This document shows, piece after piece, positions 60,936 through 64,000 of a stretch of 64,000 nucleotides of DNA; position 1 is the first letter of the stretch; each line of letters starts with the position of its first letter. Under the pieces are notes generated by a model. That model did no database searches. It was not told the origin of the DNA and saw only the letters and a list, made by a program, of their open reading frames with translations. This stretch comes from Acidobacteriaceae bacterium KBS 89 (lineage in GTDB: Bacteria; Acidobacteriota; Terriglobia; Terriglobales; Acidobacteriaceae): positions 434,001 to 498,000 of the forward strand of contig KB906755.1 in assembly GCA_000381605.1 (NCBI GenBank), given 5' to 3'. Both the position numbers and the translations under genes were made by a program.

Positions 60936-61289
60936 TTACTTCGGGCGTCGAAAGGTTTCGGGTGGGTGGAAGGTGGCTTCGTTGAAGGGTTCCGTGGTTT
61001 GTCCCCACTCGAGGCTTAGGTCGCGCCATGTGGGATTGGTCGCGGCTATGAGTTGGAGCTTTTTGATTCGTAACCAGCCTTTGATTTGTTTTTCTCTTGC
61101 TATCGCGTGCTGGATGTATTCGAAGCGCTCGTAGTGGACGAGTTTGTTGATTTTGTAGCGGGCTATGTGCGATTTGGGGTTGTTATCGGTTTTGTGTTGA
61201 TGGATTCGGAGGGGGAGATCGTTTGTTACGCCCGTGTAGAGTTTTTGGAAGCTGCTGGCGAGGATGTAGACGTAGGAGGTTTCGGGCAT
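60936..61289 (-). CDS. GIY-YIG endonuclease-domain protein
   Basis: 117 residues. GIY-YIG nuclease core: N-terminal VYILASSFQKLYTGVTNDL supplies the first Tyr and the YTG part, the catalytic Arg follows (LPLRIHQHK), and ERFEYIQHAIAREKQIKGW carries the Glu metal ligand. Such small stand-alone proteins are common in bacteria; the function of most is unknown. It lies between two groups of REP-like repeats of the same type, the only such gene here. No partner genes. Confidence 0.88.
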   Translation of the reverse strand: MPETSYVYILASSFQKLYTGVTNDLPLRIHQHKTDNNPKSHIARYKINKLVHYERFEYIQHAIAREKQIKGWLRIKKLQLIAATNPTWRDLSLEWGQTTEPFNEATFHPPETFRRPK

Positions 61290-61310
61290 TGGCTTCAGTG
61301 AGAGTTTAGT

Positions 61311-61380
61311 TGCAAAGACAACAACAAGTGCAAAAGCAAAGACAAATGCGGGGGTTCTTCGCTTCGCTCAGAATGACAAG
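61311..61380. repeat. REP-like repeat, TTCTTCGC type, copy 3
   Basis: GCAAAGACAAATGCGGGGGT then TCTTCGCTTCGCTCAGAATG and ACAAG; the longest and most regular copy, right after the GIY-YIG start side. Confidence 0.85.
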
Positions 61381-61410
61381 CGTTTGTGAATCGGTTGATT
61401 GACCGACAAA

Positions 61411-61440
61411 AAAAGGCCGAGCCACGGCGGCTCGGCCTGC
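61411..61440 (-). terminator. Terminator of the ADH gene
   Basis: AGGCCGAGCC / GGCTCGGCCT stem with a 5-nt loop; the minus strand continues TTTTTTTGTCGG. Confidence 0.9.
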
Positions 61441-61461
61441 GCTAAAAACAATCATGAGACG

Positions 61462-62619
61462 TTAGGCGGCCTGGGGGTGGAGGATTACTTTGGTCCAGCC
61501 TTCGTCGCGGTTGTCGAAGTGTTTGTAGGCGGTTGGGGCTTCGGATAGCGGAAGCTCGTGGGAGATGATGAAGGATGGGTTGGCCTTGTTGTGGTGGATG
61601 AGGTCCATGAGGCGGCGGTTGTAGGCTTTGACGTTGCATTGGCCGGTGCCCATCTTCTGGCCCTTGAACCAGAACTTGCCCATATCGAAGGCAATCTGTC
61701 CCTTCTTTTCGAGATTGTCGTCAGCCTTCGGGTCCATGGGGACGAAGACGCCGACTACTCCGATGGTGCCGGTGGCTTTGACCGCGTCGACGAGGGCGTT
61801 CATGACCATGTTGGGGACCTCTTTGCCGCGGGAGTTGAAGCACTGGTAGCCGATGCATTCGGCTCCACAGTCGGCTCCGCGGCCGTTGGTGAGTTCGCGG
61901 ATTTGTTCGGAGACGTCGTCGTTGGAGGAGTTGATTGGAGTGGCGCCGAGTTTCGAGGCCAGGGCGAGGCGGTCGTCTTTGTGATCGACGACGAAGATTT
62001 GGCTGGCGCCTTGAATCTTCGCTGAGAGCGCGGCCATGAGACCGACGGGGCCGGCTCCGTAGATGAGGATGGATTCGCCGGGTTGGAGATTGGCGAGACG
62101 GGTGGAGTGCCAACCGGTGGGAAAGATGTCGGAGAGCATGACGTAGTCTTTCTCTTTTGCGGCGGCGTCGTCGGGAAGCCTGAGACAGTTGAAGTCGGCG
62201 TAGGGGACGCGGAGGTACTCGGCCTGGCCGCCGGAGTAGGGGCCCATGCCGGCGAATCCGTAGGCGGCGCCGGCCATGCCGGGCATGACGGCGGGGTCGG
62301 CGCAGGTGAGACAGTAGCCGGTGAGGCCGCGCTCGCAGTTGGCGCAGAAGCCGCAAGCGATGTTGAAGGGGAGGACGACTTTGTCGCCTTTCTTGATGGA
62401 GTCGACGGCTTTGCCTACTTCGACGACTTCGCCGAGATTCTCGTGGCCGAGGACCTTTCCTTTTTCGACGTTGGTGCGGCCTTCGTACATGTGAAGGTCA
62501 GAGCCGCAGATGTTGGTGGTAGTGAGACGGATTACGACGTCGGTTGCCTTTTCGATTTTGGCGTCGGGGACGTTGTCGATGCTGACCTTTTTGGGGCCGT
62601 GATAGACGAGAGCTTTCAT
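61462..62619 (-). CDS. Zinc alcohol dehydrogenase, formaldehyde-dehydrogenase-like
   Basis: 385 residues of the medium-chain dehydrogenase family, closest in layout to glutathione-independent formaldehyde dehydrogenases. Catalytic zinc ligands are in TNICGSDLHMYEG and GHENLGEVV, and the structural zinc loop is CGFCANCERGLTGYC. The NAD fold has IYGAGPVGLMAALSA and the cofactor-binding VVDHKDDRLALASKLG. Insert ECIGYQCFNSRGKEVP and FWFKGQKMGTGQCNVKAYN match the FDH-like subgroup. Oxidation of formaldehyde or another small aldehyde/alcohol is likely. Monocistronic with a strong terminator. Confidence 0.9.
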   Translation of the reverse strand: MKALVYHGPKKVSIDNVPDAKIEKATDVVIRLTTTNICGSDLHMYEGRTNVEKGKVLGHENLGEVVEVGKAVDSIKKGDKVVLPFNIACGFCANCERGLTGYCLTCADPAVMPGMAGAAYGFAGMGPYSGGQAEYLRVPYADFNCLRLPDDAAAKEKDYVMLSDIFPTGWHSTRLANLQPGESILIYGAGPVGLMAALSAKIQGASQIFVVDHKDDRLALASKLGATPINSSNDDVSEQIRELTNGRGADCGAECIGYQCFNSRGKEVPNMVMNALVDAVKATGTIGVVGVFVPMDPKADDNLEKKGQIAFDMGKFWFKGQKMGTGQCNVKAYNRRLMDLIHHNKANPSFIISHELPLSEAPTAYKHFDNRDEGWTKVILHPQAA

Positions 62620-62838
62620 GATGAATTCTCCTAGGGGCTGCTTTTAAGCGCAGCAGGGTGCGCACCTGTTTTCCAGGTGAGACGAGAACGATAGTGTGGG
62701 CGTGCTGCGTACTGTCGTGCTGCTCCGGCCTGGTGCACGGAGGCAAATGTTTCAAGACTCCCGACGTACGGAGAGGATGTTTCGCGGCACACTGTTTGTG
62801 CCGTGGTGGATAGGATGCACGGGGCCGCGGCGCGTTGG

Positions 62839-63585
62839 CTAGGGGAGGGGTTTTAAGAGGAATGTGCGGTACTCGATCTTCATGGGTGGGCCTACGTGAA
62901 CCTGGACTCCGATTAGGCCCTCGAGTTTGCGGTTGGCGGTGTCGTCATCGATGACCTCGGACATGATGTGGCCGTTGAGGATGTGGATTAGGAGGTTGCC
63001 GCGGACGATGAGGTGGTACTGGTTCCAGTCGTTGGAGTGGATGAAGGCTTTGAGGTCGTCGGATGAGCCGAGGGAGGCGATGACGGTGGGGCCGGTGGCG
63101 TCGACGTGGGTGAGTTGGCCGCGCATGGCTAGGAAGGTGCGGCCGCGCTCCTCGTAGTTTTGACCGGTGTACTTGTCGGCACCGTCGATGTCGGCCTGGT
63201 AGCCGCGGAGGAGCCACTTGGTGCCGGGGATCTCAATGCTGCGGTAGTTGATGCCGGAGTTGCCGTGGTCGGAGATGCGGAAGTCGACCTTGAGTTCGAA
63301 GTCTTTGGGGGTTCCGCCACGCCAGATGAGGAAGCTGTTCTGTTTGAGGAGATTGTTGGGGATGACTTCGCCGATGAGGATGTGGTTTTCGACGCGCCAG
63401 TACTGCGGGTCGCCGTCCCAGTTTTTGAGGGTTCCGTCGAAGATGGGCTGGAAGCCTTCGTTGCTGTCGGCGAGGGGGTGGGGGTAGGTCTGCGGGCCGG
63501 GCGGAGGGGCGAAGGGATAGGGTTGCGTGGGGGTTTGGCTTGAGGCGATTGCTGCCGTAAGGGTAACGGCGAGGATTGGGCGCAT
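62839..63585 (-). CDS. DUF1080 (3-keto-disaccharide hydrolase-like) secreted protein
   Basis: 248 residues. Signal segment (LAVTLTAAIASSQT), a Pro-rich spacer, then the DUF1080/concanavalin-like sandwich: GFQPIFDGTLKNWDGDPQYW, NHILIGEVIPNNLLKQNSFL, FELKVDFRISDHGNSGINYRS and GYQADIDGADKYTGQNYEE. C-terminal GLIGVQVHVGPPMKIEYRTF matches the usual end. Members hydrolyse 3-keto sugars or related glycosides outside the cytoplasm; the substrate here is not known. Monocistronic. Confidence 0.9.
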   Translation of the reverse strand: MRPILAVTLTAAIASSQTPTQPYPFAPPPGPQTYPHPLADSNEGFQPIFDGTLKNWDGDPQYWRVENHILIGEVIPNNLLKQNSFLIWRGGTPKDFELKVDFRISDHGNSGINYRSIEIPGTKWLLRGYQADIDGADKYTGQNYEERGRTFLAMRGQLTHVDATGPTVIASLGSSDDLKAFIHSNDWNQYHLIVRGNLLIHILNGHIMSEVIDDDTANRKLEGLIGVQVHVGPPMKIEYRTFLLKPLP

Positions 63586-63767
63586 CGGGAACGTCTCCGC
63601 TGGAGGATTGGGGCCTTATTTGGTGTATCACGTAAAGCTGGTTCGATGGGCAGAGGGTGCGGAGGGTGAAATGTAACTGGCGGTGGTGGGCAGGTTGGCT
63701 TTGAGGCATGTGCAACGTTGACATTGCTAGGTTTAGGGCCTAGGATGCCGCGCCATGGAGGAACGAC

Positions 63768-64000
63768 ATGCCAACTTATATCTCGCTCTGCCGATGGACG
63801 CTGCAAGGAGCACAAACGATCAAGGAAAGTCCGACCAGGTTAGAGGCCGCGAAGAAGGCGCTCGCGGCGAATGGGGTCAAGTTATTGAATTTCTATATGA
63901 TTACGGGCAGCCATGACATGGTGATCATCTGCGAGGCGCCGAACGATGAGGCGATGGCGAAGTCGATGCTTTCGACTATCTCTAAAGGAGGGATTACGAC
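63768..64000 (+). CDS. GYD-domain protein, 3' end outside the window
   Basis: 77 codons present from ATG 63768. The product starts MPTYISLCRWTLQGAQTIKE and continues with ANGVKLLNFYMITGSHDMVI and CEAPNDEAMAKSMLS. This is the GYD domain, a small ferredoxin-like fold of unknown function (about 100 residues in full). Ribosome site GGAGGAACG is visible upstream. The gene is cut by the edge. Confidence 0.85.
   Translation, partial: MPTYISLCRWTLQGAQTIKESPTRLEAAKKALAANGVKLLNFYMITGSHDMVIICEAPNDEAMAKSMLSTISKGGIT

Noticed and set aside
63815..63830. GGAAAGTCCG, resembling the RNase P RNA signature
   Set aside because: It falls within the GYD-domain coding sequence and no RNase P scaffold surrounds it.

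Overview
The window reads as chromosomal DNA of an acidobacterium, most likely a soil member of class Terriglobia (Acidobacteriaceae, Edaphobacter/Granulicella-like). This is inferred from the mix of genes: an acidobacterial-style CcmH, a PEP-CTERM protein, a Ser/Thr kinase fused to TPRs, DUF3300 next to DUF2950, NHL-repeat secreted proteins, HemQ, and short dispersed intergenic repeats. Most genes sit in short operons of one to four genes. I see no phage, plasmid, transposase, CRISPR array, tRNA or rRNA.

Layout. 1-2.8 kb: flagellar rod/ring operon flgF-flgG-flgA-flgH on the minus strand; flgH runs off the edge. Divergent from it, a CheY-like receiver and a CheX-like protein lie behind a site that fits a FliA (sigma-28) promoter. 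4.4-15.2 kb: GyrI-like protein, secreted unknown, glutamate formimidoyltransferase, PagL-like outer-membrane protein, YebC, ankyrin protein, PspC-lysA, two TPR proteins, a DinB-like protein. 15.3-18.9 kb: a SET-domain methyltransferase, then dnaX-ybaB-recR. 18.9-29.1 kb, all minus: two small unknowns, gpmI, DUF2950 plus DUF3300, PfkB kinase, sirtuin, esterase-like phytase-family protein, enolase. 29.6-36.6 kb: glycine-zipper protein, kinase-TPR protein, PEP-CTERM protein, small membrane protein and sodium/solute symporter.

36.9-44 kb, plus strand: receiver protein, then ccmF-ccmH-ccmI-like genes, a carboxypeptidase-regulatory-like membrane protein, htpX, DUF4149, a 26-codon ORF and a ZIP transporter, many overlapping at start/stop codons. 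44-54 kb: NHL/Ig protein, a putative ribbon-helix-helix protein, rhamnose mutarotase with a 28-codon upstream ORF, an NHL-like lipoprotein, a second glycine-zipper lipoprotein, engB, and a tandem pair of secreted paralogues. 53.8-64 kb: inositol-3-phosphate synthase, DedA, hemQ, an MBL hydrolase, nth, a lycopene-cyclase-like membrane protein overlapping hemD, a GIY-YIG gene between REP-like repeats, a formaldehyde-dehydrogenase-like ADH, a DUF1080 hydrolase and a truncated GYD protein.

Much of the window is housekeeping: heme synthesis (hemD, hemQ), cytochrome c maturation, glycolysis (gpmI, eno), recombination and repair (recR, nth), replication (dnaX). I found no clear multi-gene novel system. 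The best leads are the bacterial SET protein, the lycopene-cyclase-like gene coupled to hemD, two families of dispersed repeats, two overlapping micro-ORFs, and a TPR gene whose only well-placed start codon is ATA.
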